Shown: in pieces, positions 27,443 to 35,837 of the stretch
Numbering within the stretch: position 1 is the first letter of the stretch
Layout: each line of letters opens with the position of its first letter
Assembly: GCF_013141775.1 (NCBI RefSeq)
Contig: NZ_WHOB01000029.1
Location: forward strand, 62,001-126,000
Source of the DNA: Paenibacillus phytohabitans
Lineage (GTDB): Bacteria; Bacillota; Bacilli; Paenibacillales; Paenibacillaceae
Direction: 5' to 3'
DNA length: 64,000 bases
Made by a program: the position numbers and the translations under genes
The notes under the pieces: model-generated
Database searches by the model: none
Seen by the model: the letters and a program-made list of their open reading frames with translations, nothing else
What the model was told of the DNA's origin: nothing

Positions 27443-28341
27443 AGGCGGTCCTCTACTACCGCGGCTCTCTCTCCTCCTGCAACTATGACTGCCCTTACTG
27501 CCCCTTCGGCAAAACAAAAGACAGTGCCGCCACCCTCGCCAAAGACCGTGAGCATCTTACGGCCTTCGTCCGCTGGGTGTCGGAGCAGGGAGCGGCAGGC
27601 TACCGGCTGTCTATTTTCTTCAATCCCTACGGCGAAGGACTGACACACCGCTGGTACCTGGACGCGCTAATCACTCTATCCCATCTGGAGCATGTGGACA
27701 AAGTCGCCATCCAGACGAATTTGTCAGCCCGGCTTGATTTCACCGCAGAGCTGAATCCGGCCAAAGCCGCCTTCTGGGCGACCTATCATCCCGGTCAGGT
27801 GAGTGAGGAACGGTTTCTGGCGCAGTGCATGACTGTATACGGGCAGGGCATTCCCTTCAGCGTGGGCAGTGTAGGTGTTCATGGCGCTTTTCCGGCTATT
27901 GCTTCGCTGCGTGCCGCCCTGCCGGAGGATGTCTATCTGTGGGTGAACGCCTACAAGGACAAGCCGGATTATTATACGCCAGAGGATGTAAGCTTCCTAA
28001 GCGGGATAGATCCTTATTTCCGGATCAATGCCGTTGACTACGACAGTCTGGGCAAAAGCTGCAATGCAGGCAGCAACGTCTTCTATGTGCAAGGGGCAGG
28101 TCTCGTGAAACGCTGCTACAAGGACCGAGCGGTCATCGGTAACCTCTACCGTGACGGCCTTGAGGGTCTAGCCGCGCAGCGGAGCTGCCGGATGAAGGTC
28201 TGCGACTGCTACATCGGCTATATCCATATGCCGGAGCTTGGCCTGGAGCAGATTTACGGCTCCGGATTGCTGGAGCGGATTCCTTACGGCGCAGGAGAGA
28301 GAATCCCAGACGAAATGAGGGAAATGGGGATTCAGCGGTGA
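27439..28341 (+). CDS. STM4011 family radical SAM protein with SPASM-like tail
   Basis: The 300-residue protein has the radical SAM motif SSCNYDCPYCPFGK (C-x3-C-x2-C, residues 14-21) close to the N-terminus. The C-terminal cysteines (KSCNAGSN, KRCYKD, RSCRMKVCDCY) look like ligands of auxiliary iron-sulfur clusters, as in SPASM/twitch enzymes. It overlaps STM4012 by 4 nt. Two radical SAM enzymes, an ATP-grasp and a phosphatase-fold enzyme in one operon suggest the tailoring of a peptide or small molecule. Confidence 0.85.
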   Translation: MKAVLYYRGSLSSCNYDCPYCPFGKTKDSAATLAKDREHLTAFVRWVSEQGAAGYRLSIFFNPYGEGLTHRWYLDALITLSHLEHVDKVAIQTNLSARLDFTAELNPAKAAFWATYHPGQVSEERFLAQCMTVYGQGIPFSVGSVGVHGAFPAIASLRAALPEDVYLWVNAYKDKPDYYTPEDVSFLSGIDPYFRINAVDYDSLGKSCNAGSNVFYVQGAGLVKRCYKDRAVIGNLYRDGLEGLAAQRSCRMKVCDCYIGYIHMPELGLEQIYGSGLLERIPYGAGERIPDEMREMGIQR

Positions 28342-28393
28342 GCGGGTTGGGTTCGCGGATTGGATTGGCGGGTTAGGTTGGCAGATTCGATAG
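28342..28393. repeat. 13-bp tandem repeat, four degenerate copies
   Basis: The copies are GCGGGTTGGGTTC, GCGGATTGGATTG, GCGGGTTAGGTTG and GCAGATTCGATAG, with an exact 13-bp period, starting at the base after the stop codon of the STM4011-family gene. Confidence 0.7.
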
Positions 28394-28493
28394 AATTGAC
28401 AAGGCGATGGATAGATACCGCTAAGGTAGGCGAGTTCCAAACACAATTTCTCTTATATGTGGGGGAATGCAGACGCAGAGAGGCCACGAATAG

Positions 28494-28672
28494 GTGTATT
28501 TCGTACAATTAAAAGGAGGATAAACACCGGAATTGTGCGGATAAGTGTATTCTGTACAACTAAAAATGGCCTAAGGCGCTCATTTGGGGAAATTCAGTCC
28601 TTTTAGTTGTAGAAAGTGCAGCTATTAGACTGGAAAGACAATAACTGGTGACTTTAGTTGTAGTAAATACAG
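28494..28672 (+). repeat. Phased palindromic intergenic element, copy D (type II)
   Basis: Four 15-bp modules lie at 28494 (GTGTATTTCGTACAA), 28545 (GTGTATTCTGTACAA), 28607 (TTGTAGAAAGTGCAG) and 28658 (TTGTAGTAAATACAG), at spacings of 51, 62 and 51 bp. The first two are followed by a TTAAAA or CTAAAA tail; the last two are preceded by its complement TTTAG, so the two halves face each other. The spacing is identical to copy E at 36853. Confidence 0.85.
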
Positions 28673-28841
28673 TTATTGTCGGATGAGGTTCCTGGTTTCG
28701 AGCAGAAGTCTGGTTCTATCTCCCAGGCCGCTATTTCGAAAGAGTACCGTTCAATGGATAGAACAAATGTGGCTACAATATGGCCACAAGGTGGCTACAA
28801 TGTGCTTACAATGAAGCGAAAAGTTACGGGAGGACAAAGCA

Positions 28842-29402
28842 ATGACAGCTCAGCTACATGCTCAGACACAAACAGGGGTAACGATATGGCTCACCGGCCT
28901 GTCCGGAGCGGGCAAGTCCACGCTTGCCGCTCTGCTCAAGGACCGGCTGCAGGAGCAGGGCCGGGCAGTGGAGTGGCTTGACGGTGATGAGCTGCGGCGC
29001 ACACTGGGCCGGGGCCTCGGCTTCAGCCGCGAGGACCGGTTCGAGAATATCCGCCGGGCGGTCTATATTGCCGGCCTGCTGAACCGGCACGGCGTGGTCA
29101 CCGTGGTCTCGGTGATCAGCCCTTATGCCGACATGCGCAGCTATGCCCGCGGGGAGCTGCCGGGGTTCGTGGAGGTCTATGTAGACTGCCCGCTCCCCGT
29201 CTGTGAAGCGCGGGATGTCAAAGGGCTGTACGCCAAGGCCCGCTCCGGTGAAATCCCGGCCTTCACCGGGATCTCCGATCCTTATGAGGCTCCGGACCGC
29301 CCGGAGCTGAGGCTGCTCACGGCAGAGCGTACACCAGAGGAATGCGTGGAAGAAATGATAGACTGGCTTACGGAGAACCGGCTCTATCAGCCTTGGCGCT
29401 AG
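28842..29402 (+). CDS. cysC: Adenylylsulfate kinase
   Basis: The 186-residue protein has the P-loop LTGLSGAGKST (residues 17-27), the APS-binding stretch LDGDELRRTLGRGLGFSREDR and the DVKGLYAKARSGEI motif of APS kinases. It phosphorylates adenylyl sulfate to PAPS. GGGAGGA precedes the ATG. No ATP sulfurylase or PAPS reductase is next to it, so it is an isolated cysC. It lies 500 nt after the STM4011-family gene, with an element and a 13-bp array between, so a shared transcript is doubtful. Confidence 0.92.
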   Translation: MTAQLHAQTQTGVTIWLTGLSGAGKSTLAALLKDRLQEQGRAVEWLDGDELRRTLGRGLGFSREDRFENIRRAVYIAGLLNRHGVVTVVSVISPYADMRSYARGELPGFVEVYVDCPLPVCEARDVKGLYAKARSGEIPAFTGISDPYEAPDRPELRLLTAERTPEECVEEMIDWLTENRLYQPWR

Positions 29403-29450
29403 AGTTAGAGTGCGGACATTCTCCTGCTTCGCCTGCGCTATGAGCATAAT

Positions 29451-29491
29451 AGAAGGGAGACTTATAGCGTTTAGCCATGAGCCTCCCTTCT
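29451..29491. terminator. Bidirectional rho-independent terminator
   Basis: AGAAGGGAG (29451-29459) pairs with CTCCCTTCT (29483-29491), with an AT-rich flank on both sides. It lies between the convergent cysC and NTR-like genes. Confidence 0.7.
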
Positions 29492-29608
29492 TATTTATAT
29501 GAAACTCCCATTCCTCCAACAAACTAGCCGCGTTGCTCAGGTATCCTCCAACGTTGCTTTCCCCCGTCACATCTTACTCCGCCTCATCCCGCTTTAATCT
29601 TCCTTACA

Positions 29609-30280
29609 CTATTTCCGTGATTTGTTACTTTGACGGCGCTGCCAGGTTAGCCCTACTGCTATCAAGATCACCATCCCCGCACCCGCTCCCACATATAGCA
29701 GCCATGATGCTGTTGCTGAATGATTGTCTACAGGTACTGAAGGTGCATCACCTTCAGCGGTCTCCGGCGGAGCTGTCGGCGACCCGCCGCCGGTACCTGG
29801 CCCCAGCTCATTCAGATCTTCCTGCGCGTCAGCATACAGGGCAGTCCGGCTGCACAGGCTCGTAGTCAGCTCACGCTGTTCTTCATTCCCCTTCACTAGG
29901 TTTCCATCTGCTTCCGCTCCTCTTGCATAAACCATGTAGCGTTCACCCTCGGCGAACTCAAAGCCGCAGCTGTCTCCGGACTGCGCCGTACTTACGGTCA
30001 CTTGATTACCCAAATCACCCTTCCAGCGGGCACCCACCTGAAAGGTAACCTGCATGGGATCGGCGCTGGATTGGATAATTCCGGATGGTTTGGCGACCGA
30101 TATTACGGTGCCTTCAAACACAGTCGCACTGTTTTCCATAGCCTCCAGCGGAGGAGCTGGTATGACACAAGAACAGGCATAGGTAACCTGCGGACGTACG
30201 GTCAGTAGTGTCATGAAGACAAGCAGGGCACACAGGAACATGAGCAGGACGCCCCGGATTCTTTTTATCGCAATCATCAT
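29609..30280 (-). CDS. Exported NTR/TIMP-like domain protein with C-terminal anchor
   Basis: The 223-residue protein has a signal peptide ending before CSCVIPAPP, then a domain of about 120 residues with four or more Cys (CSC, SGDSCGFEF, SLCSRTAL), as in the netrin/TIMP-like (NTR) family. A Pro/Gly-rich linker, one membrane helix (about residues 195-215) and a basic tail follow. It should sit on the cell surface, anchored by its C-terminus. The function is unknown; bacterial NTR-like proteins are not clearly inhibitors. ATG 30280 follows AAGGAG by 7 nt; a GTG at 30286 is too close to the ribosome site. Confidence 0.72.
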   Translation of the reverse strand: MMIAIKRIRGVLLMFLCALLVFMTLLTVRPQVTYACSCVIPAPPLEAMENSATVFEGTVISVAKPSGIIQSSADPMQVTFQVGARWKGDLGNQVTVSTAQSGDSCGFEFAEGERYMVYARGAEADGNLVKGNEEQRELTTSLCSRTALYADAQEDLNELGPGTGGGSPTAPPETAEGDAPSVPVDNHSATASWLLYVGAGAGMVILIAVGLTWQRRQSNKSRK

Positions 30281-30396
30281 AATCACTCTCCTTATTCCCC
30301 AGACGAAATTTCCAGAGAAAGGTTACTCTATAAACCATAAAATCCCATGCCAGCAAAAATGTACGCGGGTATAATAGGACAGTCAGCGTAATAAAA

Positions 30397-30530
30397 GCTA
30401 CGTGATAACGGCTGCATCACGGGCATGTGATAGCAAGCTGCGACCAGACAGCTACGTGATAACGGCTGCGTCATGAGCATGTGCTACCAGCTATGCCTGA
30501 CGGATATATGATAGCGGCTGGCTCATCATG
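30397..30530. repeat. About 52-bp tandem repeat, three copies
   Basis: AGCTACGTGATAACGGCTGC starts at 30397 and again at 30450, each followed by a similar 19-nt stretch. A decayed third copy (GATAGCGGCTGGCTCATCATG) lies about 52 bp further. It is intergenic. Confidence 0.65.
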
Positions 30531-30566
30531 TCTGCAGGCTAAACCCCAAGGCTTACCCGCGTCTAC

Positions 30567-30683
30567 TTTCTGCATCTGCTTTCTGCATCTAATTTCTGCA
30601 TCTACTTTCTGCATCTGCTTTCTGCATCTGCTTTCTGCATCTAATTTCCGCATCTACTTTCTGCATCTGCTTTCTGCATCTGT
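30567..30683. repeat. 13-bp tandem repeat array, nine copies
   Basis: The unit is TTTCTGCATCTRM, repeated nine times with no gaps from 30567 to 30683; only one unit has an internal change (TTTCCGCATC). It ends 22 nt before the stop codon of the MocR gene. The 13-bp period and lack of a ribosome site exclude coding. Confidence 0.85.
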
Positions 30684-30705
30684 TCTTCGTATTTACTCTC
30701 TAAAT

Positions 30706-32142
30706 TCACTCTCTATGTTCACCCTCCGCCTCGATCTCCCGCGCAATTGCGGTCAGCTGCCGCATCCCTTCGCGCAGCAGCGCTTCGCTGGCGAAGGAGT
30801 AGCTGAGGCGCAGCCAGGACTTCATCTCGCCCAGCGGATCACAGATTTCACCGGGAACGAAGGAGATGGACTGCTCCATACAGCGTACAAACAGCGCATC
30901 TACGGACACCGTGTCCGGCAGCTTCACCCACAGGTTCAGACCGCCCTGCGGCGCTGTCCATTCCCAGCCGGCGGCAGCGAGCTCCTCCTCCATGATCTCC
31001 TTATGCACCTGAAGCGCGATCCGCAGCTTGCCGAGATGCTGCTGCAGGCGCGGCGAGGTGTAGTAGTGGAGGAAGATCTTCTGATTCAGCAGCGGCGTCC
31101 CGTTGTCCGCCAGCGACTTGGCGGCAATCAGCCGCTCCATGAACGGATAACGGCAGGCTACTGCGCAGATCCGCAGCCCGGGGGCCACATACTTGCTGAA
31201 GCTGCTGATGTAGATGACCCAGCCTTCGGTATCATAGGCAAAAAACGGCGCCGGCGGCTCCTCCTCAAAGTGCATATCACGGAACGGATCATCCTCCACC
31301 AGCAGGCAGCGGTAGCGCTCCGCCAGCTCAACGAGCAGCTTGCGCTGCTTAGCAGGCACCGTATAACCCGTCGGATTATGGTGCGTCGGGTTAATATAGA
31401 ACATCCGCGGCTTATGCCTGCGCATCAGTTCCTCGACCGCCGCCAGATCATACCCCTGCGGCGAGATCTCCACCGGAACCAGCCGCGCGCCTGCCCGGCG
31501 GAAAATATCCAGCGCCACACTATACGTCGGGCGCTCCACCAGCACGGCATCCATCGGGCCGAGCATGATTCCGGCGATCAGATTGATCGCCTGCTGCGCG
31601 CCCGAGGTAATCAGCAGCTCGCTGGCCGACAGCTGCAGCCGGTACCGGTCATGGAAATGGCTGCTCAGCGTTGTGCGCAGCTCCTCATCCCCCTGCACGG
31701 TAGAATAGGTACCCATGACCTTCGGGTAGAGGTCGAATACTTTTTTGACATAATCGGACAGGAACAGGTTGGGCAGCAGACCCGGATCAATCAGCGCTTG
31801 AGAGAACTGGTAAGTCACCGGCTTCCGCTGAATATCGGACATCGGACTCTTGACCATATACCCCAGCACTGCTGCTCCTTCTTCCACTGAGTTGGCCAGC
31901 CGGCTGCCCGGCGATACATAATAACCGGATTTGTCTTTGACATACAGCATGCCGTTCTCCGCCAATACCCGGTAAGCCTTAAATACCGTCAGCCGGTGGA
32001 CACCCAGCTCATCCGCCAGCAGCCGGATCGACGGCAGCTTGTCGTGGGGCATCCACTCCCCGCGCCCGATCCGGTTCGCCATGAACTCATAGACTTGGCG
32101 GAACAAGGGATTACTTTGCTCTGCTCCCACTGACTTCTTCAT
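30706..32142 (-). CDS. MocR/GabR-type regulator (GntR HTH + aminotransferase fold)
   Basis: The 478-residue protein has a GntR winged helix (residues about 10-75, including HDKLPSIRLLADELGVHRLTVFKAYRVL) and then a class-I aminotransferase-like domain. The PLP lysine is in ISSFSKYVAPGLR, and NPTHHNPTG and VEDDPF are present. Such proteins sense PLP or amino compounds and regulate neighbouring genes. It is divergent from an EamA exporter, a common MocR pairing. ATG 32142 is chosen over an upstream start at 32190 because the family begins here; the ribosome site is only CGGGGG. Confidence 0.88.
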   Translation of the reverse strand: MKKSVGAEQSNPLFRQVYEFMANRIGRGEWMPHDKLPSIRLLADELGVHRLTVFKAYRVLAENGMLYVKDKSGYYVSPGSRLANSVEEGAAVLGYMVKSPMSDIQRKPVTYQFSQALIDPGLLPNLFLSDYVKKVFDLYPKVMGTYSTVQGDEELRTTLSSHFHDRYRLQLSASELLITSGAQQAINLIAGIMLGPMDAVLVERPTYSVALDIFRRAGARLVPVEISPQGYDLAAVEELMRRHKPRMFYINPTHHNPTGYTVPAKQRKLLVELAERYRCLLVEDDPFRDMHFEEEPPAPFFAYDTEGWVIYISSFSKYVAPGLRICAVACRYPFMERLIAAKSLADNGTPLLNQKIFLHYYTSPRLQQHLGKLRIALQVHKEIMEEELAAAGWEWTAPQGGLNLWVKLPDTVSVDALFVRCMEQSISFVPGEICDPLGEMKSWLRLSYSFASEALLREGMRQLTAIAREIEAEGEHRE

Positions 32143-32234
32143 ATACCCCCGCCCTCTCCACAATATACTAGCAGCCGCCCTGCTGCCCACAGCTCACCTT
32201 TCACCGTTCGCCGCTCACTCCAGCGCACACTTCC

Positions 32235-32306
32235 GCCAACTGCTCTTTGCCCTATTGTACAGCATTCCGCCCGGCAACTGTTCTGTGTTCTGCAAACTGT
32301 TCTGCG
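32235..32306. promoter_or_regulatory. Direct-repeat operator candidate between MocR and EamA genes
   Basis: Three similar 15-bp words lie in the divergent intergenic region: GCCAACTGCTCTTTG (32235), GGCAACTGTTCTGTG (32273) and GCAAACTGTTCTGCG (32292). The last two are 19 bp apart and overlap the expected -35 position of a TATGAT -10 box at 32317-32322. Direct repeats are the known binding pattern of GabR-type proteins, so activation of the exporter gene is plausible. Confidence 0.45.
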
Positions 32307-32376
32307 CCTATGAGGATATGATTAACAGAATACTTTAGGAGATTGCCACATTACCACCACAAAGGGGCACGGAAAC

Positions 32377-33327
32377 ATGATTATGTTAGCTTATTCACTG
32401 GTCTGTCTGATCTTCGGCACAACCTTTCTCGCGATCAAAATCGGCGTAGACGCCGGAGCGCCGCCGTTCTTCTCTGCGGGACTTCGTTTTTTCACGGCAG
32501 GGGCAGTGCTGTTCCTGTTCATGGTAGTGAAAGGCAAAGCCAGCTTCTCGCTGCTGCTGCGCAAGGAAATGCTGTTCACCGGAGCAACGCTGACCTTCGG
32601 CACCTTCGCCGCACTTTACTGGGCCGAGCAATATGTATCCTCCGGACTCGCGGCTGTATTATCGGCAACCGGGCCGATGATGATTCTGCTGATGCAGATG
32701 GCTTTTCTCCGGCAAAAGGCTCCCGGCTACTCGCTGTTCGGCTGTATCATCGGCTTCACCGGCGTACTGCTGCTTGTGCTGCCGAATCTGGCGGCTGATG
32801 TCACTCCGCTCTGGCTGATCGGCTGTGTTGTCGTTCTGATTGGAGAGCTCTGCTATGCGGCAGGGGCGATCTACTCCAAAAAAGTAACCACTACCTTCTC
32901 CGGAGTATCCCCTGTGGCACTGAACGCGGCCCAGATGATGTACGGCGGAGCGTTATTGTTCATCATATCGCTGTTTACCGAGCCGCTGCATCCCGCCTTC
33001 CTGTTATCGTTCAAAACCGCAGGCTCCCTGCTCTACCTGACCGTTGTCGGCTCCATGGTTGGGCATACCCTGTTCTACTGGCTCGTCTCCAAGACGAATC
33101 CCGTCTTTCCGTCGACCTGGCTGTATATCTCTCCGCCGATTGCCGTCGGGGTGGGCTTCCTGTTCTATAACGAAGCGGTAACCTGGGTAACGCTGCTTGG
33201 TGTATTCACCATTATCGCTGGCACGGTCCTTGTGAATGCAGGCGCGCTGAAGCAGCTGATTTTCAAACAAAAACCGGCAATACCCGTACTACAAAAAACA
33301 AGCATTGAAGCTCTTCCACAGGATTAA
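32377..33327 (+). CDS. EamA/DMT-family transporter
   Basis: The 316-residue membrane protein has ten predicted helices in two EamA repeats. The first starts at YSLVCLIFGTTFLAIKIG and includes FFTAGAVLF; the second includes LCYAAGAIYSKK and a C-terminal half with FYNEAVTWVTLLGVFTIIAG. Relatives export amino acids or other metabolites. The divergent MocR gene is the likely regulator, pointing to an amino acid or amine substrate, which is inference. There are two possible ATGs, 32377 and 32383. Confidence 0.88.
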   Translation: MIMLAYSLVCLIFGTTFLAIKIGVDAGAPPFFSAGLRFFTAGAVLFLFMVVKGKASFSLLLRKEMLFTGATLTFGTFAALYWAEQYVSSGLAAVLSATGPMMILLMQMAFLRQKAPGYSLFGCIIGFTGVLLLVLPNLAADVTPLWLIGCVVVLIGELCYAAGAIYSKKVTTTFSGVSPVALNAAQMMYGGALLFIISLFTEPLHPAFLLSFKTAGSLLYLTVVGSMVGHTLFYWLVSKTNPVFPSTWLYISPPIAVGVGFLFYNEAVTWVTLLGVFTIIAGTVLVNAGALKQLIFKQKPAIPVLQKTSIEALPQD

Positions 33328-33351
33328 TTAATCCTGCCCCTGTTTAGCAAA

Positions 33352-33398
33352 AACAGCCTGGACCCTTACAAAGGGATCCGGGCTGTTCTGTTATTTTC
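33352..33398. terminator. Rho-independent terminator, probably bidirectional
   Basis: AACAGCCTGGA...CCTT pairs with AAGG...TCCGGGCTGTT (33352-33387), followed by CTGTTATTTT. It lies between the convergent EamA and lipoprotein genes. Confidence 0.75.
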
Positions 33399-33430
33399 AC
33401 CCTATGGCTCAAGCACCATGAAGCTTAACG

Positions 33431-34024
33431 CTACTCCTCAGAGCTGAAAAACAAATTCAGCGGCAATTCCTCATCGTTCTGGAAACTGTTCGATATCCTG
33501 TAGGTGATATACAGCTTGTTCTCACCCTCGCCATATGTCCACGATTCTCGGATAAAGCCTATTGACGGCATGAGCGGAAGCGCCATCCGGTCAATCGTCT
33601 GAACCGATTGCTCGACTTTGTCAGCCTCTTCATCATTCGCAGGCTTGTAATGGTCCAGAAAAGCAAGCACTAGCTCCCTCGCATTCTCGTACCCGGACTC
33701 CGATCTGGGAAAGACCGTCCCAATCCGGTAACCGATAATTGTATCGTTGGTAACATCTGCCGTAATCTGCTGGATGAACTCCATTTGATTAACGGTCAGG
33801 ATATCATCCTGCATAATCTTACCCAAATTAGGATCATATTCCCCAACAGCATCCGTAACTTCCAGAACGGCAAGCCCGTCTTCGAGCGGCTGGTTGAACA
33901 CAGCCCTGTGCTCTTCCACCTGTGTGAACAATTCTGCGTACTTCGGGGTGTCCTTGCTGCATCCGGCAGATAACAACGTTAGGATGACTATCCCGCATAT
34001 GAGAACGAAGCTTGATTTTCTCAA
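33431..34024 (-). CDS. Hypothetical lipoprotein
   Basis: I place the start at TTG 34024, because AGGAGGTG lies 7 nt upstream. This gives a clean lipoprotein signal (MRKSSFVLICGIVILTLLSAGC, cut before Cys22). An upstream ATG (34060) would place this ribosome site inside the gene. The mature part of about 175 residues is acidic, without recognisable motifs. It is probably membrane-anchored outside the cell. I do not recognise the family. Confidence 0.75.
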   Translation of the reverse strand: MRKSSFVLICGIVILTLLSAGCSKDTPKYAELFTQVEEHRAVFNQPLEDGLAVLEVTDAVGEYDPNLGKIMQDDILTVNQMEFIQQITADVTNDTIIGYRIGTVFPRSESGYENARELVLAFLDHYKPANDEEADKVEQSVQTIDRMALPLMPSIGFIRESWTYGEGENKLYITYRISNSFQNDEELPLNLFFSSEE

Positions 34025-34181
34025 ATGAATACACCTCCTTGCCTGATCAAACCTTACCATACATGTGAGGAAAGAGCATTAAATAAATACCATATATTAG
34101 AATATTCTATTTTTCCCTGAACGCAAATCTGATTAAGCTACCTATTTTTTTAGAAAATTATTATATATGACGTACTATATA

Positions 34182-34210
34182 TTGCATTTATGATCATTGT
34201 TGCGTATTAT
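34182..34210 (+). promoter_or_regulatory. Sigma-A promoter of the ccpN operon
   Basis: TTGCAT (34182-34187) and TATTAT (34205-34210) are 17 bp apart. The region upstream is very AT-rich and could act as an UP element. About 125 nt of leader follow. Confidence 0.6.
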
Positions 34211-34339
34211 ATAAGCAAGTTAGGGAATTTAATTCCAAATAGGACGTCTGAATGAAGAGGGGGAATCGGCGCACGGTGCTCCTTTTCTGCCAAGGGAGTG
34301 CCCGTATCTATAACGTAAACCGGAAAGTGGAGGAAAACT

Positions 34340-34984
34340 GTGATCGAACTGACAACCCGGCAATTGCAAATTATTGAGATTGTGAAAAAAAGAGCGCCGA
34401 TTACCGGTGACCAAATCGCGGAAAGCCTGGGCCTGAGCCGGCCGACCATCCGGGGGGACTTGTCCATCCTGGTTATGCTCGAATATGTCGATGCGAAGCC
34501 GAAGGTCGGTTATTTCCCCGGTACCAAAGCCGCAGCGCGCCATAACAGCCGGGGGCTGCTGCAGGATACCAAGGTTAGCGATATCCAGAGCATCCCGGTC
34601 ATTATCCGCGAGAATACGACGATTCAGGACGCCGTAGTTACACTGTTTCTTCAGGATGTCGGTACGCTGATCATCTGCGATAGCGACGGCAAGCTGACCG
34701 GTGTCGCCTCGCGCAAGGACTTCCTGAAGGTCACGCTCGGTAATCCCGGAGCGGTAACCATGCCTGTGAGCATGGTCATGACCCGCCAGCCCAAGGTAGT
34801 AACTGTTTCGCCCGATGACACGGTGCTTGACGCCGCGCAGCGCATGATATACCACGAGGTAGACAGTCTGCCGGTAGTTGTTCCCCGCAGCGGGGAAGGG
34901 TCCGGCTCAGGTCTGGACGTAGTAGGGCGGCTCACGAAGACTTCCATCGTGAAGCTTCTCCTCGAGCTTGAAGCCAAAGGATAA
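34340..34984 (+). CDS. ccpN: CcpN-type repressor (HTH + CBS pair)
   Basis: The 214-residue protein has an N-terminal winged helix (TTRQLQIIEIVKKRAPITGDQIAESLGLSRP as its core) and two CBS domains (residues about 75-140 and 145-210). This matches CcpN (YqzB) of Bacillus subtilis, which represses gluconeogenic genes such as gapB and pckA under glycolytic conditions and senses nucleotides through its CBS domains. The start is GTG 34340 after GTGGAGG. The next gene encodes the PPDK regulatory protein, as in B. subtilis (ccpN-yqfL), which supports the assignment. Confidence 0.88.
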   Translation: MIELTTRQLQIIEIVKKRAPITGDQIAESLGLSRPTIRGDLSILVMLEYVDAKPKVGYFPGTKAAARHNSRGLLQDTKVSDIQSIPVIIRENTTIQDAVVTLFLQDVGTLIICDSDGKLTGVASRKDFLKVTLGNPGAVTMPVSMVMTRQPKVVTVSPDDTVLDAAQRMIYHEVDSLPVVVPRSGEGSGSGLDVVGRLTKTSIVKLLLELEAKG

Positions 34985-35002
34985 CGGAGGAATCGATAGA
35001 GC

Positions 35003-35803
35003 ATGGAGCCATCCACCCATTACATTACGATATGCTCGGATTCTATTGGAGATACGGCGGAAGCTGTCGTGCAGGCCGTCATTCACCAATTTCAGAATCA
35101 GCGTGTCACGATCAGAAGATACGGCAATGTCAGACATGAAGATGAACTACGCAAATTAATGGAAGAGACCGCCCAGCTTCAGGGTTTCGTAGCTTATACC
35201 CTGGTCCAGCCGGAGCTGCGGGAGATGATCCGCGAGGAGGCGGTCCGCCTCGATCTGCGGATTGTGGATATTATGGGCCCGATGATGCAGGCGTTCATCG
35301 ATACCTTCGATGATGCTCCGGAGGCCCGGCCCGGACTGCTGCATCAGCTGGACGAGGAATATTTCAGCCGGATCGAGGCGATTGAATTCACCGTTGCCTG
35401 TGATGACGGACGTGATCTCGGGGCCATGCTGAAGGCGGATATTGTTCTGCTCGGCATGTCCCGCACCTCGAAGACACCGCTCAGCATCTTTCTGGCCCAC
35501 CGCGGCAAGAAGGTAGTGAATTATCCGGTCGTCCCGGAGGTCGGTCCGCCGCAGCAGCTGCTGAGCCTGCCGCCGAACCGGATCATCGGTCTGACCATGA
35601 AGCCGGAGTACATGCTGAAGATCCGCTCTGAGCGGCTGAAGATGCTGGGCTTGCCTACCGGCTCGCAATATGCCAGCCTCGAACGCATTACTGAAGAAAT
35701 GGAATATGCGGCAACACTGTTCGCCAAGCTGGGCTGCCCGGTCATTGATATTACAGATAAGGCGATTGAAGAAACCGCCGGCATCATTATGGGTTATATC
35801 TAA
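35003..35803 (+). CDS. Pyruvate, phosphate dikinase/PEP synthase regulatory protein
   Basis: The 266-residue protein belongs to the DUF299 (YqfL/PpsR) family. It has the P-loop GMSRTSKTPLSIFLA (about residues 149-163) and the HRGKKVVNYPVVPEV stretch. Members reversibly phosphorylate a Thr of pyruvate, phosphate dikinase or PEP synthase using ADP, and remove it with phosphate. It follows ccpN by 18 nt with a CGGAGG ribosome site, consistent with a shared role in switching between glycolysis and gluconeogenesis. In B. subtilis YqfL is also needed for full CcpN activity, as far as I recall. Confidence 0.9.
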   Translation: MEPSTHYITICSDSIGDTAEAVVQAVIHQFQNQRVTIRRYGNVRHEDELRKLMEETAQLQGFVAYTLVQPELREMIREEAVRLDLRIVDIMGPMMQAFIDTFDDAPEARPGLLHQLDEEYFSRIEAIEFTVACDDGRDLGAMLKADIVLLGMSRTSKTPLSIFLAHRGKKVVNYPVVPEVGPPQQLLSLPPNRIIGLTMKPEYMLKIRSERLKMLGLPTGSQYASLERITEEMEYAATLFAKLGCPVIDITDKAIEETAGIIMGYI

Positions 35804-35837
35804 TCTAACTATTCTAACTACACTGGAGGGAATCATT

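Noticed and set aside
30481..31890. Plus-strand frame of 469 codons opposite the MocR gene
   Set aside because: It is a shadow of a well-conserved minus-strand gene in GC-rich DNA and begins in the 13-bp array.
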